64,000 bases of DNA from Monodelphis domestica (lineage: Eukaryota > Chordata > Mammalia > Didelphimorphia > Didelphidae). This document shows positions 1 to 9,311 of the stretch, piece by piece. Under the pieces are notes generated by a model. That model made no database searches. It was given only the letters and a program-made list of their open reading frames with translations, and had not been told where the DNA came from. Position 1 is the stretch's first letter; every line of letters starts with the position of its first letter. The position numbers and the translations under genes are program-made. Location: assembly GCF_027887165.1 (NCBI RefSeq), contig NC_077235.1, forward strand, positions 16,034,383 to 16,098,382. Reading direction: 5' to 3'.

Positions 1-735
1 AGGCTAAGCTCTGAGCATTACTTCATAGGGATCTTAACCTGTTGTCCTGACATTTCCCAAAAAGGAGCATTTACTAAAGAAGAATGGCATTTCCTCGGGC
101 AGGCTATGAAACAAAGTGAGGCAAAAGGACATAGAGTGTTAGCCGCCATTGAGGTCCCATGCACTCTAGTGAGGATACTGCACAAACTGTGGAGAGTTGA
201 GCTGTTCCTCACCTGCAGCCCCCACCTTTCACTGCTTCTACTCACTCTTCTTTACCCTTTGAATCAGATGGCCAAGGAGATACACCCCTTCCTTTATGCT
301 GCAGATGCCAAGAACCAGCCCCATGGCCTGGGGCAAGCCTCCTGCCCAAATCCCTTGTTTCTGTCCTCACTGCTGTCAAATGATAGCTAAACCCCAGCAT
401 GGAGGCATGCTGTGTTGCCTTCCTCCCAAGGAGCAGATTTTGCAATCAAGCTCTCCCACCTTGGCTGCCTCCTGACCACAGTCAACATGACTTTCACATC
501 AATAAAATGTCCCCTTTTCTTTTGAAGCCATGTTTCAGAGTCTTGCATTCTTACGATGATATAACTCCGAGCTCCAGTGGAGCATCTATGAACCCCACAA
601 CAATCATCCTGGGTGCCATTCAACAAAATGATGTCGTCTCCTCAGGGAGAAAACTGACACCTGAGACCAAGGAAGAAATGCAAAATCTTGAAACACCTGG
701 AGACCAGAAACTAAGTCTGGAGAATTGATCCTTCT
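1..735 (+). other. Module S of u1: exon-like block with AATAAA
   Basis: A reading frame open from about position 19 continues through ATG 106 to a stop at 390 (94 codons from the ATG). It contains FTKEEWHFL, which resembles the core of a KRAB A-box, but nothing else in the frame supports KRAB. A second overlapping frame runs 399-728 and ends with GRKLTPETKEEMQNLE, weakly reminiscent of a retroviral reverse-transcriptase connection region. AATAAA lies at 501-506. In u4 and u6 the block begins just after a good splice acceptor; here that site reads CATAG. I do not recognise a gene. Copies in other units carry substitutions and stops that do not suggest protein conservation. Confidence 0.45.
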
Positions 736-744
736 CAAACTGTT

Positions 745-1628
745 GTAGCCAGCCTTTTATTGATTTCTTTATTCAGAAATTGTCTTCTTACATTGCTTTT
801 CAGATTTTATTTAGTCAGTTTAGCACATTATTTCTCCTCGGTGACAAGAATCATATTCTTTCCATCCTTCCCCTGCCCTACCCTTCCTGTAGTCGAGGGG
901 AATTCCACTGGGTATGACATGTGTCCTTCAGGAGAACCTCTTTTCTTGTTGTTGATGTTTGCACTAGGATGTTCATTTGAGTCTATATCCCCAGCCTTAA
1001 CCCCCTGGACCCTTGTAATCTAGCAGTTGTTTTTCTTGGGTGTTTCTACTCCCACAGTTTTCCTTGTGAATGTGGATAGTGTTGTTTCTCATCGATTCTG
1101 CCGGGTGATTTAGGATGATTGCATTGACACTAATGAAGAAGTTCATTCCATTCCATTCCATTGTACCACAGTGCATCCATCTCTATGTACAATGTTCTCC
1201 TGGTTCTACTTCTCTCACTCTGCATCCATTCCTGGAGGTCTTTCCAGTTCCTGTGGAATTCCACCAGTTTATTATTCCTTTGAGGTCTATACTATTTCAG
1301 CACCCAGAGGTACCCCAATTTGTTCAGCCATTCCCCAGTTGAAGGGTATCCCCTCCTTTTCCAATTTTTGGCCACTCCAAAGAGAGCAGCTATCAATATT
1401 CTTGGTCAAGCCTTTGTCCTTATTATGGGTATGTGGTAGAAACCCTGCAGTGCTATGGCTGGATCAAAAGGCAGACCATCTTGTAGAGCCCTCTGGGCAG
1501 AGTTCCAAATTGCCCTCCAGAATGGTTGGATCAATTCACCACTCCAGCAACAATGCCTTCACATCCAGACTTTGCCTCATCCCCTCAAGCATTCATTATA
1601 TTCCCTTGCTGTCATGTTAGCCAATCTG
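745..1628 (-). mobile_element. LINE-1 ORF2 C-terminus and 3'UTR fragment (u1)
   Basis: Read on the minus strand this is the last part of L1 ORF2 followed by its 3'UTR. The best-preserved copy is in u5 (30326-30862), where the frame reads LPFDPAIALLGLYP and later WLNKLWYLLVLEYYGA, both typical of mammalian L1 ORF2 C-termini. The homology stops at about 1628, just after the stretch GTCATGTTAGCCAATCTG, so the element is 5'-truncated. Frameshifts break the ORF. A short CCATT pentamer run is present at 1145-1165. Confidence 0.85.
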
Positions 1629-1977
1629 TGTAGCCTCCATTTTCAAGAGGAGACACATTCTCATTGATACTTTGCATCAGAGTTACACCATTATTGGATA
1701 GATTCAAACTTTGAAACACCAGGCAGAGCCACCTATTAGTTGTTCGGGATTGGCAGAGGTACTGCTTACTCAAATGACAAAAAGGGGTCCCAGTACTGAT
1801 GTTCGTCTAAACCCAATAGCAGGAATGCAAGTTGCAATGTTCCATTCACTGTATCGGTCTTGGCCATTAAATTTTTCAAATGTGCTAGGTAAAATGGAGA
1901 ATCCTCTTCCTAGTGCTGGAATCTTTCAAACTGTGAATTTCTCTATAATGTTCTTTCAAAAGTAACATCCTTGAACC
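1629..1977 (+). other. Module M of u1
   Basis: A unique block between LINE-1 and the LTR-like start TGTTAACTTGG. A plus-strand frame (from 1711) is open for 94 codons in u2, u3 and u6, but in u1 a one-base loss near 1949 truncates it at 1965. I do not recognise the frame or its reverse complement. It is probably part of an old transposon or retroviral remnant. Confidence 0.5.
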
Positions 1978-2079
1978 TGTTAACTTGGAAACAATGCCGA
2001 GCTATCAATTAGTCATAAAAACCCAAGTCTTTAACCACAATTTCACCTTTAAAACAATTTTTAAATTCAGATTTAAAAG

Positions 2080-2083
<4 letters not shown>
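1978..2083 (+). mobile_element. 5' stub of Lt LTR-like element (u1)
   Basis: Starts TGTTAACTTGGAA and matches the first 60 or so bases of the longer LTR-like elements at 27938 and 26117 (including a CAAGTCTTTA-type stretch), then diverges and runs into the CA repeat. It is either a truncated LTR or the left end of a decayed provirus. Confidence 0.5.

Positions 2084-2115
<32 letters not shown>
2084..2115. repeat. Fused (CA)n microsatellite of u1
   Basis: Pure CA run. The left flank corresponds to the flank of the first CA repeat of long units, and the right flank (GTAATCTGAAAAAATTAACC) to that of the second, so this repeat is the join left by loss of module P. Confidence 0.9.
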
Positions 2116-2116
<1 letters not shown>

Positions 2117-2936
2117 AATGGTAATCTGAAAAAATTAACCCTTACTCTTTGAAAACAAATACCAGCTTGATAAAAACGTGAAATGACTGCATACAAATAA
2201 ACATGTTAATACCTCGAGGAAAATGCCTCTCATTAGCAATTCTCAATATTGCCTGCACTTGATATACACGATTTCACACATTACTCCTACCAAAAGGTGG
2301 GAAGAAAATATTAGACTGTAAAGTCAAGAATTTCTGGTCTTCCTTTGGTCTTCTGCTCTATAATCCCCAGTACAGATGACCAGCTCCTGCCCTTGTCTCT
2401 AGATTTTCAGAGGAATGAACTGTTGTAATACATCTTGATAGACATTATTTGCTAACGTTTCTATCACCTGCAAGTAGAAGAAATCCATTAGACATACGGT
2501 ATAGCCCAAACCGCACGGAACATTGAGAAGAAACGGAGAACTCAAGTTCTTCAGCTTCCTTGAGAAGCTCTTTCATACATCAAATTTGATAACTCTTTAG
2601 ACCCTAAGCCCTGACGTTTAAATTCATGCAGAAACTTTCTCTATTATAGTAGCCTTAAAGCAGTTACTCAGACGCAGTCGTGAACACTCTGGCTCTCACA
2701 CTCCAACTCAAGCTTCCCATTCAACGCTTTCAGCCAAACATACATGCATGTCACCTATACTCTCCTCGCTCTTCCTTCTACTAGAAATACTATTTCACTC
2801 ACATACACAAATACCAACAGTCAGTCACACACAAACTTTAGTCAGTTATGGAGCATGTGTTCAGGTTGTCCCGGGCTCCATTTTGGCCGACTTACCTTGG
2901 AACCAGATTTGGTTGATATTCCACACTTTTTTACTT
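2116..2936 (+). other. Module Q of u1 (right end deleted)
   Basis: No gene is visible. It is homologous to 25005-26116 but the final part, about 380 bp containing the ATATATCATATATAT stretch and the start of Lt-1, is missing. The jump occurs at about 2930, where a run of T meets Lt-1 sequence. Its middle is near-identical to part of u7 Q (see findings). Confidence 0.7.
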
Positions 2937-3872
2937 ATTGTATTCTTTACTCAGAGTCTGGTGCCACGACTTTTACAGGGTATAAACCCAGGACTCTGGG
3001 GATGTTATCCCAGGGATGGCCCCTAGCCTAGATGACAAGTATAAGTGTTAAGGTCCGGGATTTTACCCACCACCAAGGAAGACCCATGGACAACGCAATC
3101 AGGCAAAGAAAGGGCCGTTTATTGAACTAATGCGCACTAGTGGGAACTCAGCCAAAAGAGTTCTGAGTTCCCTCCTGAAGATTCAGTCTTAAATACTTTT
3201 CAGCATGAATAACCCCCCTCCCTTCCTCATTCCAGGCCATTATCTGTTGCATGCTCTTGTTGGAAAGTTTCCGAGTTTTTTTGCACCTGGGACCTTCCTC
3301 CTGAAATTTATCTGTTAGTAGTTGGGAACTAGGCCAGGTCCCAAAGTTTTATCTGTCTGTGGCTTAGCATTTCCCTTGACTGAATATCTCAAGGCTTGGG
3401 CAATTTCCAACTCAGATCTCCTTTACAAGGAAGAAAAGTATTTGGGGATCCTCTCTACCACATGGGGGAAATCTAGGAGCATGGAAAGATGAGTGACATT
3501 GCTATAGCTAAAAGGAATTCCCTGACCGAATACAATCAAGCATAAGAAAGGAATGCTAGCAAAAGGCTAGGGTCTAAGAGAGTGGGGTGCTTATAGTGGA
3601 TACTGAAGAATAGTCCTCGCCAGGTGTGGATCTTCTTGGGAAAGGGTCTCTTGATAAAATTGGGGAGACTATCTAACTACGATTGTCATTCTCCCGAGGG
3701 TCCCTCATCAGTCTGAAACTGCTCACCTCGGATTCCCTCAGGGAGGATTCCCATGGGAACAGGGAAGAAGTACAAACTTTGGGGTCTTCAACCTACAAGC
3801 TCCTCCGAAAATCTGGGCTTCACCAGATCCCACTAGGCCACAAGTTTGGGATTTCTAGATTCCATGTTGACA
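2937..3872 (+). mobile_element. Lt-1 LTR-like element (u1), interrupted
   Basis: Homologous to 26117-26740; it ends with the family terminus TTCCATGTTGACA at 3860-3872. The 5' part is deleted and the element is split at 3046-3427 by a different, antisense LTR. The pre-insertion arrangement is intact in u3 (about 16090-16115). Confidence 0.65.
3046..3427 (-). mobile_element. Solo LTR, 382 bp, antisense (u1)
   Basis: Bounded by TG...CA (TGTTAAGG ... CTTTACA on +). Read on the minus strand it has a TATA-like TATTTAAG (3188-3195) and, about 65 bp downstream, AATAAA (3118-3123) followed by roughly 70 bp to the end. That is the U3-R-U5 order of a retroviral LTR. No internal retroviral sequence adjoins it. 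A clean target-site duplication is not evident; the flanks read ATAAG and AGGAA. Confidence 0.7.
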
Positions 3873-4272
3873 CACCTTATTGCCGATGCTGTGAATACAT
3901 CCACTGCATCAAATCAGGAAACAGTAGAATCTGTATTTGCCAATGGTGGTCTGTTAATGTAGATACAGTATCGTTTTTTTTTTTTGCTGGAAGCAGAATT
4001 GCTTGCACTTTGACCGTGATGAAAATCATAGCACAGACTTGTAAAATCCCACGTGATTCATTGTCTGTTGTTTATCTGGTTATTTGTTGAACAGCTGTAA
4101 AAATTAAAGGACAGCAAGATGTAGAAAGTGTTCTATTGATGGACAGCACCGTGAATCCTATCTTGCAAAGACAGAGTTAAAATTTTAGAACACTCTTTTG
4201 CTCTCACACCAATCTCGCCATTCCTGAGTCTGTGGGAATATCAAAGGACCATGGCCTTCCCGGTTTTTCTAT
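3873..4272 (+). other. Spacer module X (u1)
   Basis: About 400 bp lying between an Lt-1 3' end and an inverted Lt-1 3' end, so it is the loop of a potential foldback. It contains a T-run at about 3975. A 135-codon frame starts at 3683 and runs through it, but crosses the LTR end and is not coding. Confidence 0.6.
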
Positions 4273-4405
4273 TGTCAACCTGGAATCAAGGAACCCCAAA
4301 CTTGTGGCCTAGACGTATCTGGTGTAGCCTGGATTTCCGGAGGAGCTAATAGATTGGAGACTCCAAAGTTTGTACTTGTTCCCTGATCCCATGAGAATCC
4401 AGAGA
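4273..4405 (-). mobile_element. Antisense Lt LTR stub (u1)
   Basis: Begins TGTCAACCTGGAATC and is the reverse complement of the last 130 bp or so of Lt-1 (3740-3872), ending near GAGAATCCAGAG where GATA repeats begin. With Lt-1 it forms an inverted repeat with arms of about 130 bp. Confidence 0.8.
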
Positions 4406-4869
4406 GATAGAGACAGACAGATAGAAAGACCGATAGGCAGGCCGACTGGCAGATGGGTAGTGAGATAGGTAGGAGGGCAGATAGATGGATATAGAGATAG
4501 CACATAGAGAGACACGTAGTCAAACACAGAAAGAGAGATAGACAGGCAGGCAGACAGACAGATCGAGAGATAAATAGATAGGAACATAGAACAAAAAGAC
4601 ATAGAAACAGAAACAGAATGTGAGATCGAGACATTGAAAGATTAATAGAACTACAGGATGAGGGAAGGTGAAACAAAGGGACAGACAGAGACAGATAGAT
4701 GGAAGGGCATATAGAGGGAAAATGGAATCGAGAGACAGAGAGAGACACAGAAAGTCAGGCATATCGATAGACAGGTAGACAGGGATACACAAATATCTCT
4801 CTCTATCTGTCTCTCTGTCTCTCTATGTACCTTTCTATCTCTCTGTCTGTCGATCTGTCGATCTGTCTT

Positions 4870-4935
<66 letters not shown>

Positions 4936-5025
4936 GATGTATCTATCGATCTATCTATGTCTTTGTGTTCCTATCGGTGTAGTTTATGTATCTATCTGCC
5001 TGCTTGTTTTTGCATGGATCACACT
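4400..5025. repeat. Degenerate GATA/GACA then TCTA/TCTG tract (u1)
   Basis: The + strand is GATA/GACA-rich to about 4795, then switches to TCTA/TCTG. It includes about 16 perfect CTAT copies at 4870-4933. Long apparent ORFs here (rich in YLSI and CLS) are repeat translations. Confidence 0.95.
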
Positions 5026-5054
5026 GTGTGTATGTCATTTGTGTGTTTTAAAGT

Positions 5055-5349
5055 GTTGTGACATCCTGGGGAACTACAACTCCCAATGTGACCTAGTGGT
5101 AACATCCCTTTGAGTCCTGGCTTGGGATTGGTCTTGCATTGGACCAATCCTGTGTTGGGGGATGGACTTTGTCTATGGTCCCTCCTTAGCATGGGATTGG
5201 TCCATCTCAAAACCAATCCCATGAAAGGGAACTGGGCATCATCTCTTACCCAGCAGGGGATTGGTCAAATTCAAGGCCAATCCTTCTCAGGAAATAAGAG
5301 GGAGGGAACCTTGTAGTATGCTGGGAGATATAGTCCAGTAGGCCACAAC
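5055..5349 (+). mobile_element. Element A (u1): TIR element with ZNF143-like and CCAAT dyads
   Basis: The left arm GTTGTGACATCCTGGGGAAC continues into ACTACAACTCCCA. The right arm is its imperfect reverse complement (CTGGGAGATATAGTCC ... GGCCACAAC). The inner arms match the ZNF143/Staf consensus as I know it. Inside are three inverted ATTGG...CCAAT dyads, at 5124-5150, 5193-5220 and 5256-5283, spaced 63-69 bp; the second is GGGATTGGTC, 9 nt, then ACCAATCCC. There is no ORF, so it resembles a short non-autonomous DNA transposon. The A/B name is mine. Confidence 0.75.
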
Positions 5350-5497
5350 CATTGAATACCCACCTGATCTCTCAATGTAGAAGGAGACATAGACAGCTAG
5401 ACTGACCCACAGATTATTTGATCTGTTATTCTGTCTATTCGCCTACTGGTTCTTGTGTCTGTCAGCCTGTCTGTGTTTCTTTTGTGGGTTTTCAAGT
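5350..5497. repeat. A-B linker with GACA/TCTG remnants (u1)
   Basis: Short polarity switch: GACA-like bases to about 5400, then CTGT-type repeats. It ends in a GTGGGTTTTCAAG stretch that also precedes the B elements of the other units. Confidence 0.6.
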
Positions 5498-5794
5498 GTA
5501 GTGACAGCCTCGGGAACTACAAGCCCCATTGTGCCCCAGGGATCTGTACCTTTTGAGTCCTGGCTTGGGATTGGTCCGGAATTCGATCAATCCTGTCGTC
5601 GGGGAGGGACAATACCCATGGCCCCTCCTTAGCCCAGAATTGGTCCATCTCTTTAGCAATCACGCACAGTAAAGTAGGGAGCATCATTCCTCACCAAGCC
5701 TAGGATTAGTGCAATTCAAGACCAATCCCAACCAGGAAAGATGGGGGAGGGACCCCTGGAGCACACTGGGAAATGCAGTTCTTCAGGCGACAAC
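5498..5794 (+). mobile_element. Element B (u1): diverged partner of A
   Basis: Same plan as A: left arm with GGGAACTACAAGCCCC, right arm with CACTGGGAAATGCAGTT, and three ATTGG/CCAAT-type dyads. The central dyad is degraded (AGAATTGGTCC ... AGCAATCAC). It keeps the GAGTCCTGGCTTGGGATTGG core shared with A, so A and B descend from one ancestor. It lies about 330 bp upstream of block E. Confidence 0.72.
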
Positions 5795-5854
5795 CTAAGA
5801 AGAGCAAAACTATATCTTGCTCTATATCCATGTAGACTGAGAGATGGACAAGGG

Positions 5855-6115
5855 GACCGACAGACAGGACGACTGACAGACATAAGGCTTGGTTTATCTG
5901 TTTCTCTGTCTTACTGCATTCCTGTCTATGTACCTGTCAGTCTGTCTATCTGTCTGTTCATCAGTCCTCTCTGGGTATCTGTCTCTATATAAGTAAGTAT
6001 GTGTGTTTCTGTCTATGTATGCATCTGTTTATCTCTCGATCTCCAGTGTCTGTCAATCTGTCTGTCCATTGGTCTGTCCCCCTATGGAATTCATCAATCA
6101 GTCGATCTTTCCCAT
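5855..6115. repeat. TCTG/TCTA degenerate tract (u1)
   Basis: Pyrimidine-rich tetranucleotide remnants that grade into the polypyrimidine tract ahead of block E. Confidence 0.8.
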
Positions 6116-6127
6116 TCTTCTTCTCAG

Positions 6128-6269
6128 CTGTCCACTCTAGAAAATCAGAACAAGTGGTTGCTGGCAAGCAAAGCATATGATGGTGTCCCTGTGATGTTCA
6201 GGTGGCTCAGAAGATGTATTTGGTTCAAGATTGGAGGGGGAGTGGCAGACCTCTACTTTGGCCAGTGAG
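6128..6269 (+). other. Block E (u1): exon-like sequence with AG/GT signals
   Basis: A TTTCCCATTCTTCTTCTCAG acceptor precedes it and GAG|GTGAGT follows, a near-ideal donor. One frame is open across it and stops at TGA 6266 (…WLRRCIWFKIGGGVADLYFGQ). A second frame, with SEDVFGSRLEGEWQTSTL, runs to the donor but is interrupted by a stop near the middle in u1, u2 and u8. The central 57 bp around that segment look unchanged in all five copies. I do not recognise the product; a non-coding exon is equally possible. Confidence 0.45.
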
Positions 6270-6375
6270 GTGAGTGGCTGTGGCAGACTGCATGATGGGT
6301 CCAAACCCTTTTTCTTTGACTCTTCCATGAGGCGCTGGAAGTCTTGAATAGGAAAGCAAGGAATCAATAGCTCAG

Positions 6376-7110
6376 AGGCTAAGCTCTGAGCATTACTTCA
6401 TAGGGATCTTAACCTGTTGTCCTGACATTTCCCAAAAAGGAGCATTTACTAAAGAAGAATGGCATTTCCTCGGGCAGGCTATGAAACAAAGTGAGGCAAA
6501 AGGACACAGAGTGTTAGCCACCATTGAGGTCCCATGCACTCTAGTGAGGATACTGCACAAACTGTGGAGAGTTGAGCTGTTCCTCACCTGCAGCCCCCAC
6601 CTTTCACTGCTTCTACTCACTCTTCTTTACCCTTTGAATCAGATGGCCAAGGAGATACACCCCTTCCATTATGCTGCAGATGCCAAGAACCAGCCCCATG
6701 GCCTGGGGCAAGCCTCCTGCCCAAATCCCTTGTTTCTGTCCTCACTGCTGTCAAATGATAGCTAAACCCCAGCATGGAGGCATGCTGTGTTGCCTTCCTC
6801 CCAAGGAGCAGATTTTGCAAGCAAGCTCTCCCACCTTGGCTGCCTCCTGACCACAGTCAACATGACTTTCACATCAATAAAATGTCCCCTTTTCTTTTGA
6901 AGCCATGTTTCAGAGTCTTGCATTCTTTCGATTATATAACTCCGAGCTCCAGTGGAGCATCTATGAACCCCACAACAATCATCCTGGGTGCCATTCAACA
7001 AAATGATGTCGTCTCCTCAGGGAGAAAACTGACACCTGAGACCAAGGAAGAAATGCAAAATCTTGAAACAGCTGGAGACCAGAAACTAAGTCTGGAGAAT
7101 TGATCCTTCT
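6376..7110 (+). other. Module S of u2
   Basis: The 94-codon frame is intact at 6481-6765 and the second frame at 6774-7103. AATAAA lies at 6877-6882. Confidence 0.45.
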
Positions 7111-7119
7111 CAAACTGTT

Positions 7120-8004
7120 GTAGCCAGCCTTTTATTGATTTCTTTATTCAGAAATTGTCTTCTTACATTGCTTTTCAGATTTTATTTAGTCACTTTAGCA
7201 CATTATTTCTCCTCGGTGACAAGAATCATATTCTTTCCATCCTTCCCTTGCCCTACCCTTCCTGTAGTCGAGGGGAATTCCACTGGGTATGACATGTGTC
7301 CTTCAGGAGAACCTCTTTTCTTGTTGTTGATGTTTGCACTAGGATGTTCATTTAGAGTCTATATCCCCAGCCTTAACCCCCTGGACCCTTGTAATCTAGC
7401 AGTTGTTTTTCTTGGGTGTTTCTACTCCCACAGTTTTCCTTGTGAATGTGGATAGTGTTCTTTCTCATCGATTCTGCCGGGTGATTTAGGATGATTGCAT
7501 TGACACTAATGAAGAAGTCCATTCCATTCCATTCCATTGTACCACAGTGCATCCATCTCTATGTACAATGTTCTCCTGGTTCTACTTCTCTCACTCTGCA
7601 TCCATTCCTGGAGGTCTTTCCAGTTCCTGTGGAATTCCACCAGTTTATTATTCCTTTGAGGTCTATACTATTTCAGCACCCAGAGGTACCCCAATTTGTT
7701 CAGCCATTCCCCAGTTGAAGGGTATCCCCTCCTTTTCCAATTTTTGGCCACTCCAAAGAGAGCAGCTATCAATATTCTTGGTCAAGCCTTTGTCCTTATT
7801 ATGGGTATGTGGTAGAAACCCTGCAGTGCTATGGCTGGATCAAAAGGCAGACCATCTTGTAGAGCCCTCTGGGCAGAGTTCCAAATTGCCCTCCAGAATG
7901 GTTGGATCAATTCACCACTCCAGCAACAATGCCTTCACATCCAGACTTTGCCTCATCCCCTCAAGCATTCATTATATTCCCTTGCTGTCATGTTAGCCAA
8001 TCTG
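7120..8004 (-). mobile_element. LINE-1 ORF2/3'UTR fragment (u2)
   Basis: Same 5' truncation point and same internal state as the u1 copy, so it was duplicated with the unit and is not a new insertion. Confidence 0.85.
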
Positions 8005-8456
8005 TGTAGCCTCCATTTTCAAGAGGAGACACATTCTCATTGATACTTTGCATCAGAGTTACACCATTATTGGATAGATTCAAACTTTGAAACACCAGGC
8101 AGAGCCACCTATTAGTTGTTCGGGATTGGCAGAGGTACTGCTTACTCAAATGACAAAAAGGGGTCCCAGTACTGATGTTCGTCTAAACCCAATAGCAGGA
8201 ATGCAAGTTGCAATGTTCCATTCACTGTATCGGTCTTGGCCATTAAATTTTTCAAATGTGCTAGGTAAAATGGAGAATCCTCTTCCTAGTGCTGGAATCT
8301 TTCAAACTGTGAATTTCTCTATAATTGTTCTTTCAAAAGTAACATCCTTGAACCTGTTAACTTGGAAATAATGCCGAGCTATCAATTAGTCATAAAAACC
8401 CAAGTCTTTAACCACAATTTCACCTTTAAAACAATATTGAAATTCAAATTTAAAAG

Positions 8457-8460
<4 letters not shown>
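8005..8460 (+). other. Module M and Lt 5' stub (u2)
   Basis: The M frame (8087-8371, 94 codons) is open here, because the base lost in u1 is present. The LTR-like start TGTTAACTTGG is at 8355. Confidence 0.5.

Positions 8461-8492
<32 letters not shown>
8461..8492. repeat. Fused (CA)n microsatellite of u2
   Basis: Same join as in u1. A ...CATACACGG variant occurs at its right edge. Confidence 0.9.
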
Positions 8493-8493
<1 letters not shown>

Positions 8494-9311
8494 GTAATCT
8501 GAAAAAATTAACCCTAACTCTTTGAAAACAAATACCAGCTTGATAAAAATGTGAAATGACTGCATACAAATAAACATGTTAATACCTCGAGGAAAATGCC
8601 TCTCATTAGCAATTCTCAATATTGCCTGCACTTGATATACACGATTTCACACATTACTCCTACCAAAAGGTGGGAAGAAAATATTAGACTGTAAAGTCAA
8701 AAATTTCTGGTCTTCCTTTGGTCTTCTGCTCTATAATCCCCAGTACAGATGACCAGCTCCTGCCCTTGTCTCTAGATTTTCAGAGGAATGAACTGTTGTA
8801 ATACATCTTGATAGACATTATTTGCTAACGTTTCTATCACCTGCAAGTAGAAGAAATCCATTAGACATACGGTATAGCCCAAACCGCACGGAACATTGAG
8901 AAGAAACGGAGAACTCAAGTTCTTCAGCTTCCTTGAGAAGCTCTTTCATACATCAAATTTGATAACTCTTTAGACCCTAAGCCCTGACGTTTAAATTCAT
9001 GCAGAAACTTTCTCTATTATAGTAGCCTTAAAGCAGTTACTCAGACACAGTAGTGAACACTCTGGCTCTCACACTCCAACTCAAGCTTCCCATTCAACGC
9101 TTTCAGCCAAACATACATGCATGTCACCTATACTCTCCTCGCTCTTCCTTCTACTAGAAATACTATTTCACTCACATACACAGATACCAACAGTCAGTCA
9201 CACACAAACTTTATTCAGTTATGGAGCATGTGTTCAGGTTGTCCCGGGCTCCATTTTGGCCGACTTACCGTGGAACCAGATTTGGTTGATATTCCACACT
9301 TTTTTACTTAT
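8493..9311 (+). other. Module Q of u2 (right end deleted)
   Basis: Same deletion breakpoint as u1. No gene seen. Confidence 0.7.

Larger units (their letters stand above)
1..6375 (+). repeat. Macrorepeat unit u1 (short form)
   Basis: The sequence restarts at 6376 with the same bases as position 1 and stays nearly identical to u2 throughout. Module order is S, LINE-1, M, one CA repeat, Q, Lt-1 interrupted by a 382-bp LTR, X, LTR stub, GATA/TCTA, A, B, TCTG and E. P and the Lt-2/Lt-3 elements are absent. The window contains no gene in this unit. Confidence 0.95.

Noticed and set aside
67-96. KRAB A-box (FTKEEWHFL in S)
   Set aside because: Only six to nine residues match; the rest of the box, including the usual MLENY-type end, is missing, and there are no zinc-finger motifs nearby.
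1171-1620. 149-codon plus-strand ORF (also 7547-7996 and 13868-14317)
   Set aside because: It is antisense to LINE-1 ORF2; the minus-strand L1 homology explains the sequence.
1711-1965. M-module ORF of up to 94 codons
   Set aside because: Disrupted by indels or stops in u1, u4, u5 and u7; changes between copies do not look synonymous; no recognisable family.
3683-4090. 135-codon plus-strand ORF, repeated at 10056-10463
   Set aside because: It spans the end of an LTR-like element and X, contains a phenylalanine run from a poly-T, and is not open in other units.
4275-5061. Long ORFs rich in YLSI/CLS motifs (also near 16890-17290, 19160-20140, 29720-30290, 35720-37090, 53905-54475)
   Set aside because: They are translations of TCTA/TCTG/TC microsatellites and are open in several frames at once.
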